From: Clavelina lepadiformis
Lineage: Eukaryota > Chordata > Ascidiacea > Aplousobranchia > Clavelinidae
Length of the DNA: 64,000 bases
Assembly (NCBI RefSeq): GCF_947623445.1
Contig: NC_135246.1
Coordinates: forward strand, 19,588,288 to 19,652,287
Direction: 5' to 3'
Shown here: positions 32,187 through 44,752 of the stretch, piece by piece
Numbering within the stretch: the first letter of the stretch is position 1
Layout of the letters: each line of letters begins with the position of its first letter
Notes under the pieces: model-generated
What the model was told of the DNA's origin: nothing
What the model saw: the letters and a program-made list of their open reading frames with translations, nothing else
The model's database searches: none
Program-made: the position numbers and the translations under genes

Positions 32187-34057
32187 TCACAAGAATCTTG
32201 TCACGACATTCTTGGATGCTTCCCTCATCTTGGTCGAAGCGAGGTTGTACATGACCGGGTTGAGACACTCCGAGAATCTCAGCGCAAAATAAGCGCCGAC
32301 GTTGAACCAGTAATCGAACCCGCAACCGAAACTGTGTTTTTTGGTTGATCTCGTCGTCCATAGCATGTATGACGTCATTGGAACGTAACCAATCAAGAAC
32401 GAAGTTGAGATCAGAGCCAGCTGGTAAGCGGCGTGTCTCTCTAAAAACGGAGCAGGTTTGATAAATAATTCGCATCAATCTATGAAGAGAAAACGCAAGC
32501 TGACAACCAAGTGAACGTGCAAACTACAAAAATATCGAGTTCACCTTTCTTGCGGCGGTTTTCGCTTTTTACAATCTTCTGGAAGTAAAGCTCCTTCACG
32601 AGAAGTACAGATGATACGAACAGAATAAACATAGGCAGGAGGAGGAAGGTTGTCGAGGAGAAAGTGTAATAGATTCTTAGCTGTGAAACCCTGTTAACAA
32701 CAAACAAAATATTTAACCTGTAATTTTAATGGACTAAAATGATTTTGGTGAAAATGAATAAGCAGACGCCACGCACGCCACGAAATGATTATGTTGGTGA
32801 GAATAGAGTCAACGGTTTTAAATGAACAAATGTTTTAGTTAAAAAGAATCGGACCAAACAATTTTAAAGACCATTATTGCAACGCCCAAGTCTCACCCAT
32901 TGTTGGATATTCTTATGGAACACATCGGCCAGCAGCTGGAAACGTCTTGGCCGCCTTTCTCAGCAACTTCATAGAAATACGTATAAACAAAACCCCCGAA
33001 TGTGAGAGCGGTGAGCCAAAGGATCGAATTCAAAATCACCACTGTCCTGCAAAAGTAAAATGTATCTTTATGTTATATAGAAGAGAAGCTTGATGTGGCT
33101 TAATTGAAAGATACGATAGAATTTCTTTTTCTATCATCCATCAATTATCTTTTTCAATAATTTACCTTCGTTTTATAGCTTCAAATCGAAGTGGCCATTT
33201 GACCCCGATTAACCTCAAAACCGCGAACGACGCGATGTGAAGCGCCGTGCAGTATGACGTAGTTTCGTCCGCCCCCCAGTAGAGTTTGCAGAGAAAGTCG
33301 CCCCAACCCCAATTGTAAAAGCCCCAAGTTCTGCAAAATTTTAAGATTTCTTTGAAAACAGAAAAGAAAAGATTCCAAGAGATCTGACATCACAGGTCAA
33401 ATATTTAAGAATCGTCACCAACTACTTTATTCCGTTTCTTACATTTTTCTAAGTTTTTTTAGATGTTTATTTAAACAAATAATTTCCACGTCATACCTTC
33501 TATAGAGCCAGAGCGGTGAGGCGACCACCCCCGAAATGAGATCAGACAGCGCCAGACTTAGAATGAACAAATTGCATTTGGTTCTCATTCCGCGATGAAG
33601 AGCGATCGCCAAAATGGTGACGAGATTCCCGAATGTGCTCCATATTCCAAAGATTGCGATCACGGTTGCCATAACAATCTGTTAAAGCATATTTTTTTAT
33701 TTTTTTTTAATAAAACATTTTACTGCTAACGTTTTGTGTCCACAGAAATCGATTCTTTTTCAATTGTGCTGTTCGTACCGTTCGAATAATGTAATAGCAC
33801 ATCATTCATCTATATTACAGTATTTCAAAGCGTTTTTGTTTAAACCAAATCTGTAGCATTTATGTTAAATAAATCAAAATTTATCCGCCATGATGGGCTT
33901 CTCGGCTTTAAGACGATACCTGCTCGTAGTATGTTGCCGGAGATGTCCCGGCCTGTACAAAATGGGTGGTTTGCTCGACAAATGCTGACAAGCTTGGTGT
34001 CGTGGAATCGAGAAACCAGTGGCTTGTGTGGTTGACAGGTGGTGTTTCTGTTGCCAT
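32187..34057 (-). CDS. class A GPCR, tandem paralogue 1, 6 exons
   Basis: Rhodopsin-like receptor of 344 aa, ligand unknown. Exons in gene order: 33920-34057, 33497-33678, 33166-33330, 32897-33046, 32545-32690, 32187-32440, all in phase. The N-terminus starts MATETPPVNHTSHWF and has an N-glycosylation site. TM1 has GNLVTILAIAL, TM2 LSLALSDLISG (Asp2.50), TM3 Cys in FLCKLYW, then AVLRLIGVKWPLRF where DRY is expected, ECL2 Cys in SCWPMCSI, TM6 LIGYVPMTSY and TM7 SECLNPVMYN (NPxxY). The tail is short, ending NVVTRFL. TM6 and TM7 lie in one exon here but in two in the sister copies, so this copy lost an intron. An AG sits directly before the ATG. Confidence 0.9.
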
Positions 34058-36293
34058 CTCGACCAAATTACGCTACAGCTCAAAACGTCTCCAACAATAT
34101 GCAGGCTATAAGTTCCTTGCAACAGTATTTCTGTCCTTTAACTTAACAATAACTTGAATTTAAAGAAATATATATGGATTCCAGCAGAAGTTATTAAGCT
34201 AATAGACTATATAGGATCAATAATGCATTAGTATATCACTTAGAGAATCGGAATTTCTTTCCGTCCCTGAATGTTTATCTCAGTCTCTCTACCAAGTAAT
34301 AAGGAGGCCATTGAGTGCTCAGAGATTTTAATAAGCTCATATACAAGGAAGTTTTATCTAATCGGTCTATAGTAGTTTGCGTCATACAGGAAATTCTAGA
34401 ATTAGACGGAAGTGATTGCTTTAAAATGAACAAAACACTTAAAAAGTTTTCTAAACGTCTTCCTTTGTGACATCACTTTATTTACCACCAATTTTTCTGC
34501 AGTGATGTCGATATAGGATTGTTGCGGAAGTTGCGTTGTAAGGTTGTTCGCAAACAATGCGCGAAAAAACCCCACGTCGTGGTTTCGGCTCACGGGGTTG
34601 GGTTCTTGAAGACCAATAAGCAACAAGAGCAACAACCTTTTAAGCAAAAATTTGACTCAGTAAATTATAGATTTAACCCCTCTAGTAACCGTTAACTCGA
34701 CTTTACGTAAAAATGAAAATATTTGAAAAAAAAAAACGCTTATGACCTTAATTACCACTATGCATGGACCTCTCAACACAAAGCGCTACGAGAATAACGG
34801 AAGTGCTGACAAGGAATTTTTTTTGAATTTTCTAACACGAAAGAAGCACCATGCAATGAAAGCTCTGCAGTTACACTGAATGCGACGTTCATGTTGTACA
34901 AACACGTTTTTGTTGTTTAATGTTCACATCGGCGTCTGACATAAACAGCCGCGTATTACGCAACATACGTTGTGCGCAGCTAATAAAGTAGTAGTAACAT
35001 TATGACGGTGCTACTATAATTTACAGCATAAAAGAGCGGCACCTGCAGATCTGCTTCTGGGGAAATGGTTTCTCACACACTTCCCAATCATGATGACGTG
35101 CGCCTGTGTGCGTTCTAATACGTCGTTTCATGCTATGACTGAGACCGGTCTTATAATCACGACATGGATGTTAGACAAACTGCTTGGTTCGCTTTTTTTT
35201 TTAAAACTGATCAGTGGTCCTAAAATGTTTACTGCAAAACTGACACGAATCACTAATGTCCGCGCTGTGGACGTCCCTAGTGTTTTGCAGATACACAGAA
35301 ATTAAAGAACACTCCAACCGCCTTGTTACAAGCGAGTGGCTTCCAGCAAGTTAGAGTTTATAGCGCTCCAAATCAATGAGTTGTTTCATTAGCTCCTGAT
35401 GATGTAGTTTGTAATTATATTATATTAATGTAATTCGAATACACTTGTAATTATATTAATTAGCAAATTTGATATTTTTATCACAAAACCCGCTGTGCAA
35501 TAAACCGACATACAAAATTAAAGTTTGTATAAACAGTGTATATCAGTGCAAAATGAATTTCCACTGAATAAGTGAAAATGTTTTATTTGTTTTTTGTTTT
35601 TCTTTTGTATAAAAGACACGTGATCGACAAAGAATAATTAATCACACTATATAATAATTTTGATATTTTTGAATAACTAATTTTGAGAATTTGGATTATA
35701 ATTTTTTATTTTTGATATTTAGTAAACTTGAAAGAACACGCAGGCACTCATTTTGCAGCCTACTTTGATGGTTTATGCGACATACACGCAAACCATAACT
35801 CAAGTCCGGTTATAAATGGATTTTTTATTTATTTCAAGCACAAACATCTGCACAATAATTTACAATGGAACAAATCAAAATTTTTATACATTTCCAACTT
35901 TATCGCAAAAGTCCAATTAACTTTATATCGGTTCTAATTCTATATCTGTTTGCTCGTGTGCAAAATATGTTTTGATCTAAGCAAAGACAGCTTGAATTAC
36001 ACGCAGCAGAAATTGTAAACGCTTCCTCTGTCGGATTGTTGCTGCAAGTTCAACATTAACTTTGGTAACAAAGTCTCTAATGTCATGATAAAAGCTCATC
36101 CCTGGCCCACATCATAATTATACAAAACCGACTTTGGACCTTTCATTCATTGGAAGGAGAAACTGATTTTTTAAGCAGAGCTGAAGAATTTTTGACTTGA
36201 CTAGTCGATAGAATCCGACTTTTGGACATTTCTCGAGAAGACCCAAATTCTTTCTTTGATTGATTACAAGTTCTGAAAATGCCGAAATTTTAA
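34058..36293. other. intergenic between GPCR 1 and 2, no gene seen
   Basis: About 2.2 kb of AT-rich spacer. Short open frames (34402-34647 minus, 35090-35305 plus, 35728-35937 plus) show no domain and no splice-linked partners. Confidence 0.5.
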
Positions 36294-38438
36294 CTAAAAC
36301 CTCACCAAAAATGCGTTTGACCGACAGTTAACATGTCGATGACGTAGCACTCCTACAAATCTACTCAGTTTACATTTTGTGTTGTTGGTAAATTTAATTT
36401 GTAAGTTTACAGCATGAACCACCGACCTTAACGTCCACAGGACATCCTTGGATGCTTCCCTCATCTTGGTCGAAGCGAGGTTGTACATGACGGGGTTGAG
36501 ACATTCCGAGAACCTCAGACAAAAGTACGCGCCGACGTGGAACCAGTAATCGAATCTAAAAACCACGCATTTTCAAATATATACATGAACTTATGACGTA
36601 AGAGGTAAAAGTTTATTAAAGTAACTTGTAATTGTTGATGACGTCATAACACTTACAGCGGATCTTTGTGCGCCACCCTTGTTGTCCACATCACGTATGA
36701 CGACATTGGAATGTAACCAATTAGAAACGAGGTAGAAATCAAAGCGAGTTGAAAAGCAATTTTTTTCTCTGCAAGTTCATTTATTTTCATTTGTTGATTT
36801 TTAACTGAGAAACAAAAAATAGAAATAATCGGAAACAACCTATCTATTTCACCTTTCTTGCGTCTGGTGGCGCTTTTTGCAACTTCTGTGAAGTAGAGTT
36901 CTTTCACAAGAAGAAGAGAAGATACAAAAAGAACAAACAGAGGAAACCAAAGGAAAGTAATTTGACTGAAAGTGTAATATATTCTGTGTTCTGCCACTCT
37001 GAAAATATAAAAAAATGCAATAACTTGACGTCTTTATGTTATTGCTGACGAACGCCCCCTGCCGTCGCAACTTTTCACGCCTCACCCGTTATTCGAGAGT
37101 CGTATGGAGCACATCGGCCAGCTGCTGGATACTTCCTGAGCTCCTTTCTTGGCGACTTCGTAGAAATAACTGAAGACGAATCCTCCGAAGATTATTGAGA
37201 CGAGCCAGAGAGTAAGAAGCCAGATCGCCAACTTCCTATATGCATGAGAAAGGCGTTGAGAGATCAGCCTTAATGTATTTTTCTATATTTATAGATGTAC
37301 CATATATGTATGTGTGTATGTATTCGTATTGATATATTGCATATGTTTTATTAAAGTATTTCTCTGGTAATCTGAGTTTTGTCAAAATTATCCAACCGGC
37401 CAGTTCCACCCAAACACTGCGAAAACTACAAAGTAGTTCTGATAGAATGAACAATTTCATAAAATTTCTAAACTTTTACTTTCTCTTCATAGCTTCGAAC
37501 CGAAGTGGCCACTTGACTCCGATTAACCTCCAAACCGCGAACGACGCGATGTGAAGCGCCGTGGAGTATGACGTAGATTCGTCTGTGAACCAGAAAAGTT
37601 TGCAAAGAAACTCGCCCCATTCCCAATCGTAAAAACCCCAAGTTCTGTAAATTGAAACGTCGATGTCAAATGCATGCACATTAATTATTGATGAAGTAAT
37701 TTTTTTCTTTATTTCGAATTATTTTAAATTTAGGCAACGAAGTAACTGATTCTTTTAATTTAATCGGCTGAATTGATTTAAAAATAATTTCAGCAGAATT
37801 TTTTAAATAGTGCGCTTTATAGACTTTCCCGAATAATTAGACTAGGTCGCTCTACCGTGTTCTAGAGTGTCTATGACGTTAACAAATAATTTCCACGTTA
37901 TACCTTCTATAGAGCCAGAGCGGTGAGGCAACCACGCCCGAAATGAGATCAGACAGCGCCAGACTTAGAATGAACAAATTGCATTTGGTTCTCATTCCGC
38001 GATGAAGAGCGATCGCCAAGATGGTGACAAGATTCCCGAATGTGCTCCATATTCCAAAGATCGCGATCAAGGTTGCTATGGCAATCTGTAAAGACGCATT
38101 TTTCCGTTTTTTTAGTAACATCTCCTATAATATTAGTCCGATAAACATGCAGAAATCAGTGCTTTACTTGTGCTTGTGCCTATTTTAAATGGTTTAATAA
38201 TGTAATTGGCTTTCACATCATTCCATTTATATTCTTCTCATTATATAGCGTTGGCGTTAAATCAAAATCTGTTTATAATAATTCCTTAGTTACGTCACAG
38301 TACCTGCTCGTAGTAAGATGCCGGCGATGTCCCGGCGTGTACAAAATAGGTGGTTTGGTCGAAGAACTCGGACAAGGGGGTCGTGGAATCGAGAAACCAG
38401 TGGCTTGTGTAGTTGAAAAAGGTGTTTCGTGTTGCCAT
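36294..38438 (-). CDS. class A GPCR, tandem paralogue 2, 7 exons
   Basis: 383-aa receptor. Exons: 38304-38438, 37904-38085, 37480-37644, 37086-37235, 36853-36998, 36657-36768, 36294-36555, all in phase. The N-terminus MATRNTFFNYTSHWFLDSTT is clearly related to copy 1. The TM3 end reads AVWRLIGVKWPLRF, so Asp3.49 is replaced by Trp and Tyr3.51 by Leu while Arg3.50 stays. ECL2 reads SSSWPMCSI, TM6 LIGYIPMSSYV and TM7 SECLNPVMYN. The cytoplasmic tail is much longer than in the sister copies, about 50 extra residues ending AFLVRF; it could be an extension past a lost stop or the ancestral state. Exon 3 is almost identical to exon 3 of copy 3. AG directly precedes the ATG. Confidence 0.9.
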
Positions 38439-41342
38439 CTTAGTCAAACTATGCCAGAACTCAAAAAAATTCAATTCACTTTGAATAGTCTAAACAAAAG
38501 TTTTTTTTGTCTTTCGTAACTAAAACTCGAATCGATCTTCAAAAAAAAAACTAACTGAAGTCGAGAAGTTAGAAGGTTCACAGATTAGAACCAATAATTA
38601 ATTAATACTTGGAAGTTATTGATTTCTCTCAATTTCTTTTCCAAGTTTTGAGGAAGCCATCAAGCGTTCAGAAGTTTCATTTTCTTCAGAATAAAACAGC
38701 AAATTATGCAATACGTATGTCGTCATAAGAGTACGTCAATATTATGTCAATGGAGGACAAAAACGCTACTGTAATTAAACTGTTCTTTTTTCTAAGATTT
38801 GTTCTTATTTTGAAGGTCTGTGTCTTAGAAAATATTTTTGTTTTTACTTCTAAGAAATGTCCTTATTTTCACTTGCGACCTTAGCTTTGTCTCATTTTTA
38901 GGGTAGAGATTTCTATTTTGGGCATTTCGACACCTTTAGTAAACCATTTTGTACCAAAGAGCTAACAAAATTAAGAACATGAAAATAGTGTCTCGTTTTT
39001 TTTAGGAAGATTGATTGCCTTCTCCTGTTGTGCACTGTTTAAGGTATATTTAAGGTGTTCTTCTTTCGTTTCCTAGTCGTCCTTATTTTTGAGTCCAGAC
39101 CGATGGCAACCCTGCATATATGGGATTTACTCAGTCAGGCGTCTGTCACTCTGTGTAAGTCATTAACCGGAAAGACTTTTCAACTGAGGGGTCTAGAGAC
39201 GCCAAACTTTCACAGAACGCATAACTGTTACAGAATCAGTCTGCCAAGTGCTCTTTTACCGTTTTTACGATCCACTTCAAACCAAATGTTTTGAATAAAA
39301 GCAGCTCTCTTGTATTATAATGTAAAACCTGTCGATTAAAAACATACAAGAAAAGCCACTAACAGACTTGTACGTTTAAGCGATGATTAAAACTTCTTTA
39401 TAATGGATCCGAGGAACGTAACATGAAATCATCCTGAATCTAAACGTATGCAGCAGATTGGTTTTAAACAGTGACAAACAAGTTTTGAATAAAATAATTT
39501 GCATAGAAACATGGCCAGTTTAGCTAAAAAAACGTCAGTGCTTTTAGGTGTTATTTTATCAAAGTTTATCAAGCTATAAATAAAAATACACGACGCAATT
39601 CCGCCACGCGCTTTGATTTATTGAAAAATTCATGTATGAATGCCATGGTACTACACTATACTGTACTATAGTACATCGGTATGGTGCTTGGATTGTCGAG
39701 AAAACGCACAAAAATCGCCCTAAACCTTCTAAAAACATAACTTGTTCTCAGTCAAATTAGTTATCTCAGAGGAATATTCATACGTCGTTTACAAAAGCCC
39801 ACACAGTAGCATCTACTTCATTATTTAACTCTGATCATGTTCGAAAATTAGGTATTTTCTATTGTTAAGGATAGGCGTATCGATGATTTGAGACCAATTG
39901 TTCTCTCATTATCGAGTTAACAATGGGGTCAATTGTCCGCACAACTTGTGTTTTCTATTAACTTGGGGTTGACCACTTCATCTAGTATGTACTACCCACT
40001 ACACACCCACCCATGTACTGCCCTCTTCTATCTTCCATCATCTGCCTTTTTGCAAAGGTGCGTTGCAGTGAAAATTTAAAAAAATGTTTTACAGGATATG
40101 TGCCTTCCCTTTAAACAATATACCTTACAATATCAATATCCTTTATAACAATACCCTTTTAAATTTTAAACAATGTGCCCTACATTGCTAAATGCCATCA
40201 TACATTTATAGGCAGTCTCCGTTTTATCGTCTAAAATCTAATTTTAAAGCTTTGCAGTAATTTTAAAACGAGTCAGTCCCGTCTTCTACAAAAAGGAACA
40301 CAGTCTTTTTAATTGTAAGCTTGGCTTATGCCAGCCTATAAAACTTTAGCCTGCACAGAGAACGTCATTTTCTCGGTTAAGCTCCAAGGTAGCAATCTCT
40401 ACCAACGCACAAGTACGGGTTTTCGCGCACATTGCGAGACGATATTTTTAACATTTCATCGCCATGGCACCTGAGTGCCACGCTGTGCTGTGTGGCTCCT
40501 GACGATCCACGTTCTGCACACCTGCACACCTGCACACCTGCACACCTGCACACCTGCACACATGCACACCTGCACACATGCACACCTGCACACCTGCACA
40601 CCTGCATTCTTTTGCTGAGATCTCGATTGTTCACAAGCAACATTCTTCTATATCCAACGTGACTTCATTCATCACAGACGTAGGTCGTGACAATTGTCGG
40701 TCGGTTTGACACGCCCAATGACTGATGGCTTTCACATACGCAAGTGGTTTGCATTATTCTGATCAACAACGCTCGCAAGTTTTGTGAGATGTGTGGCACA
40801 AGGTGGCGGTAAAGAGTTTTAGGACAAGCCAAAGCAAGAGAACTGTCGCAGAAAGTCAGTCGATGCGACGGTTTTTAAAGACGAGTATTTTTAATATAAA
40901 TATTTTATTTTCAAAAGATTAAGATGTTATTCAAATCAACGAGAAAAGTTTTAAGAGGGCGTCGGCGATCAAGAACGCTTCTTATCAACATTTCAACACC
41001 TTTCCAAGTGCCCGGGTTTTTCTTTGTGACGTCAGGCGTTCTGGTCATAGTGCATACAATTTTGTTTCCAGTCAGCCACTGTTGCTGTAAATGACGTCAG
41101 AATATCGATCTTGTGACGTCATTGACTGGTACGAATAGCTGATCTTTCTGACTGGGTCGCAGCTTGATTGGCGATCCGGGATTTTTTGAAATTTCTTGGC
41201 GGGAAGATCGAATTTCTTTGCTTGATTTTCTGCAGGTTCTAGAATTAAAGTTCTTTTGATTAAAATCACAAAACGTTTCAGTTATTGAACAACCACCAGT
41301 CGCAGGGTTGTGTTATGACGTCAATAGATCAGAGTGTTAAGC
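38439..41342. other. intergenic between GPCR 2 and 3
   Basis: About 2.9 kb. No gene seen. It contains an 8-bp-unit minisatellite (listed separately), a small block at 40790-40830 with GTGGCACAAGGTGGCG like KLHL exon 29687-29897, and a cluster of four TGACGTCA octamers at 41027, 41092, 41114 and 41316. The stretch around 38760-39112 ends in GATGGCAACCCTG, a common end of small DNA transposons, but I could not find a matching left end. Confidence 0.5.
40515..40606. repeat. minisatellite, 8-bp unit CCTGCACA
   Basis: About 11.5 tandem units of CCTGCACA over 92 bp, two of them with an A for C change (CATGCACA). Frames across it give only Cys/Val or Thr/His repeats and are not genes. Confidence 0.92.
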
Positions 41343-44300
41343 TTACGACACCACCAACCTCAACGTCCACAGGACATCCTTTGATGCTTCCCTCATCTTG
41401 GTCGAAGCGAGGTTGTACATGACCGGGTTGAGACATTCCGAGAACCTCAGCGCGAAATAAGCGGCGACGTGGAACCAGTAATCGAATCTGCAGAAGGTCG
41501 GCCTTCATAATAACATGAGGTTATGGAGCACGCCATTAAATATAAACAAACATATATGTAGTGGTTACAAATTACTGGACAGACTGTATATGGGTTTGGT
41601 GCAGTCTTGGACAAACAGTTACTTTATTGATGTTGTTTGAACCGTGTTAACCAAATTTAACCAATTTAAAGTTAACCAAATTTTAAAGCAAAATAAGAAA
41701 CAGGATATAGTTTGGCACTCTTAAGGTTAACTTTGTATTTTTCGACACGAGCTTTCGCAAGCATAAGCTTGCTTCTTCAGGTGTACTGTGAATTCTACTG
41801 TGAATACTGTGAAAGTTACTTTATTGTAATACTTGTGACGTTATAGTACTTACAGCTGATATTTGTGCGTCACCCTTGTCGTCCACATCACGTATGACGA
41901 CATTGGAATGTAGCCAATCAGAAACGAAGTCGAAATCAAAGCGAGTTGGACAGCTGCTTTCTTCTCTAAAATTCCAAAAAGAGGTATTTTTTCACGGAAT
42001 GACGGAAATTTTTGTTTTTGAGTTTCGTTTGAAAAGCATTTGAGTTACCTTTTTTTCGTCGGTTGGCACTTTTCACTACCTTCAGGAAGTAGAGCTCCTT
42101 CACAAGGAGAAGAGAAGACGCAAAGAGGACCAGCATAGGGAATAGGAGGAAGGAGGTTGTGGTGAAGGTGTAATATATCCTGTGTTGCGTCACTCTGGAA
42201 ATTAACATAAAAATCTCACAATAAACATGCTTTTTTATAGAATTTCGATCCTGTTTAATAAATAGACAATTCATAATTAATCGATGTCGGCTGAGTGGCG
42301 AGACCGGAGACGTGCACACACTTAAAACAAGTTGTAACATCAACCGCTAATTAAATATGGTTAGTTTCGTTTTTAAGATACAATGTAAGTGGCTTGGGGA
42401 GTTGACGTAGATTAATATGTCAAGTCAAGTTAATTTATTTCGCATTTACATTTTTTCCAACTTATTTACTTGCGTAGTCTTGAGCGACCTCATATCGAGC
42501 GACCTTTTCTATAGTTTATTTGCTCATAATCTAAATATACACTCGACCCACATTTCCTTTATTACCGCATAAACACTCCATTGTTTTCCAATCGAACCAT
42601 TTCCGTAACTTTGCCCGAATCGCTTGGACGAGTTTTGGTGACGCAATTATCGGAAGACAATTGTCATTATGACGCCAGATTAGTTTTGAAAATGCGTAAA
42701 ATTCGCTCAATTTTGGAAAAAACTTGACAAACAGTACAGGGCAAATATTATTCAGGCCAATAACATGAAATGTTGCGACACATGAGCAGGCGTAGTCTGT
42801 TTTGTTCTGAAATAGAAGCGCAAATTTTCACGCCTTACCCGTGATGCGAGAGTCGTATGGAGCACATCGGCCAACATCCGGACACTGCCTCCTCTCCTTT
42901 CACGGCGACTTCGTAGAAATAACTGAAGATAAATCCTCCGAAGATTATTGAGACGAGCCAGAGAATAAGGAGCCAGATCGCAACTTTTCTGCAAAATTAC
43001 AAAGATTAGCTTTGAATTGGATCGATTCAAACTGTCACTGGGGTCTCAAGGAAGTGACATTTAAGACTACGACGACGCTGTGGGGGGCACCTCTATCTTT
43101 GAATGATGAAAATGACCTTTTAGATAATTATTTTCAATTGAACAGATTCTAATACGCTTTAATAGCATCAGTGATTTCATAACACTCTAGCTTTGAAAGT
43201 CCGGAAGAATAAGGGAAGTAGGTTCTCATGGTTTTAAAGAAGATATTTATCCGGGCTTGAAATGCGCTGGACCGTCACAAATCTTTAATCAATGAAAAAT
43301 GTTTTCAAACTTTTTACTTTCTCTTCATAGCTTCGAACCGAAGTGGCCACTTGACCCCGATTAACCTCCAAACCGCGAACGACGCGATGTGAAGCGCCGT
43401 GCAGTATGACGTAGATTCGTCTGTGAACCAGAAAAGTTTGCAAAGAAACTCGCCCCATTCCCAATCGTAAAAACCCCAAGTCCTGTAAATTGAAACCTCG
43501 ATGTCAAATGCACAGCAGTTTAAGCATAGTTTTGAGCGCATCATGCAACCTACATAGAGAAGTACAGGAATGAATGGAGCTGTTTTATCCTTGTTTTAAC
43601 TTCAAACCGGTACAATTTGCACAACACAAGGCTAAAAGTGCCACAACAACCACAGCAGCAAAAACACTGAAAATAAATCTCATGAATGACGTCATTCCAG
43701 CAAACCATTGACATTTAATATCTCTGTTGAGTTCCACCAATCAGAGCTATATATATAGAACGGTAATAAATGCTTAATTAAAAAGTTGTTAGTTGCTTCA
43801 GTCGTTCTACTGTAGCCATGTTTGTTTTCTCAGGGAGAAACGCCCATATTCTAACAATTGCGCTTGGCTAATGAGCTTCTGCCATTTAACAATTACTTTA
43901 AATCTCTTTGTTACGTAACAATGCTCAAATTATGATATTTGAATTTCGTTTGAGCATTGTTAAGATTTTAAACATTTATAAGACCGTAACCGCCACTGAA
44001 AATGCTTGTAACGTTTTGATTTCTGTTGAAAACGTTTGCTGAAAAAAATTTGTATTTTTCGTCGTAAAACTTCTTTATACTTTTGCTAGTTTTGATTCTG
44101 TTTCTATCAACCACATTCCGTGATTAAAAAGTTTGTAAATGTGAAAAATATTAGTTTCCACGTCAAAGCTTTTTCTAAGCTTTATTAGATGTTTATTTAA
44201 ACAAATAATTTCCAGTAATAATTTCCAGCAGTTTAAGCATAGTTTAATTTTTTAATATAGTGCGCTGTATAGGCTTTCCCGAATAATTCGACTAAGTCGC

Positions 44301-44752
44301 TCTGCCATGCTCAAGAGTGTCTATGACGTTAACAAATAATTTCCAAGTCATACCTTCTATAGAGCCAGAGCGGTGAGGCAACCACGCCCGAGATGAGATC
44401 AGACAGCGCCAGACTTAGAATGAACAAATTGCATTTGGTTCTCATTCCGCGATGAAGAGCGATCGCCAAGATGGTGACGAGATTCCCGAATGTGCTCCAT
44501 ATTCCAAAGATCGCGATCACGGTTGCTATGGCAATCTGTAAATGTGAAATATGATTTTATGATCTGCATGACTGCTGTAATTCCTCTTAATCAGCGTTAC
44601 AACAGGGTCAAAAATGAAAATGACAAAACCTGTTCGGTGTACGTAGCTGGGGAAGTCCCCTTGTTTTCTGGTCTGAAATCACTTGTGACGTAGTTGGTAT
44701 CAATTTCATTAGTGATGTCATAGAAGGAACTCGTAGAATTGAAAACTTCCAT
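41343..44752 (-). CDS. class A GPCR, tandem paralogue 3, 7 exons
   Basis: 340-aa receptor. Exons: 44630-44752, 44354-44535, 43318-43482, 42839-42988, 42049-42194, 41854-41965, 41343-41487, in phase throughout. The N-terminus MEVFNSTSSFYDITNEID is unrelated to copies 1 and 2 but keeps glycosylation sites. TM3 ends AVWRLIGVKWPLRF (non-canonical DRY); ECL2 SGCWPMCSI; TM5 begins HRIYYTF; TM6 LIGYIPMSSYV; TM7 SECLNPVMYN; the tail is short, ending LRLVVS. Intron 1 is short but intron 2 is about 870 bp and looks like a patchwork of copy 1-like and copy 2-like intron sequence. Ligand unknown. Confidence 0.9.

Noticed and set aside
40377-40662. Cys/Val- and Thr/His-repeat proteins across 40515-40606
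   Set aside because: Translation of an 8-bp minisatellite in several frames.
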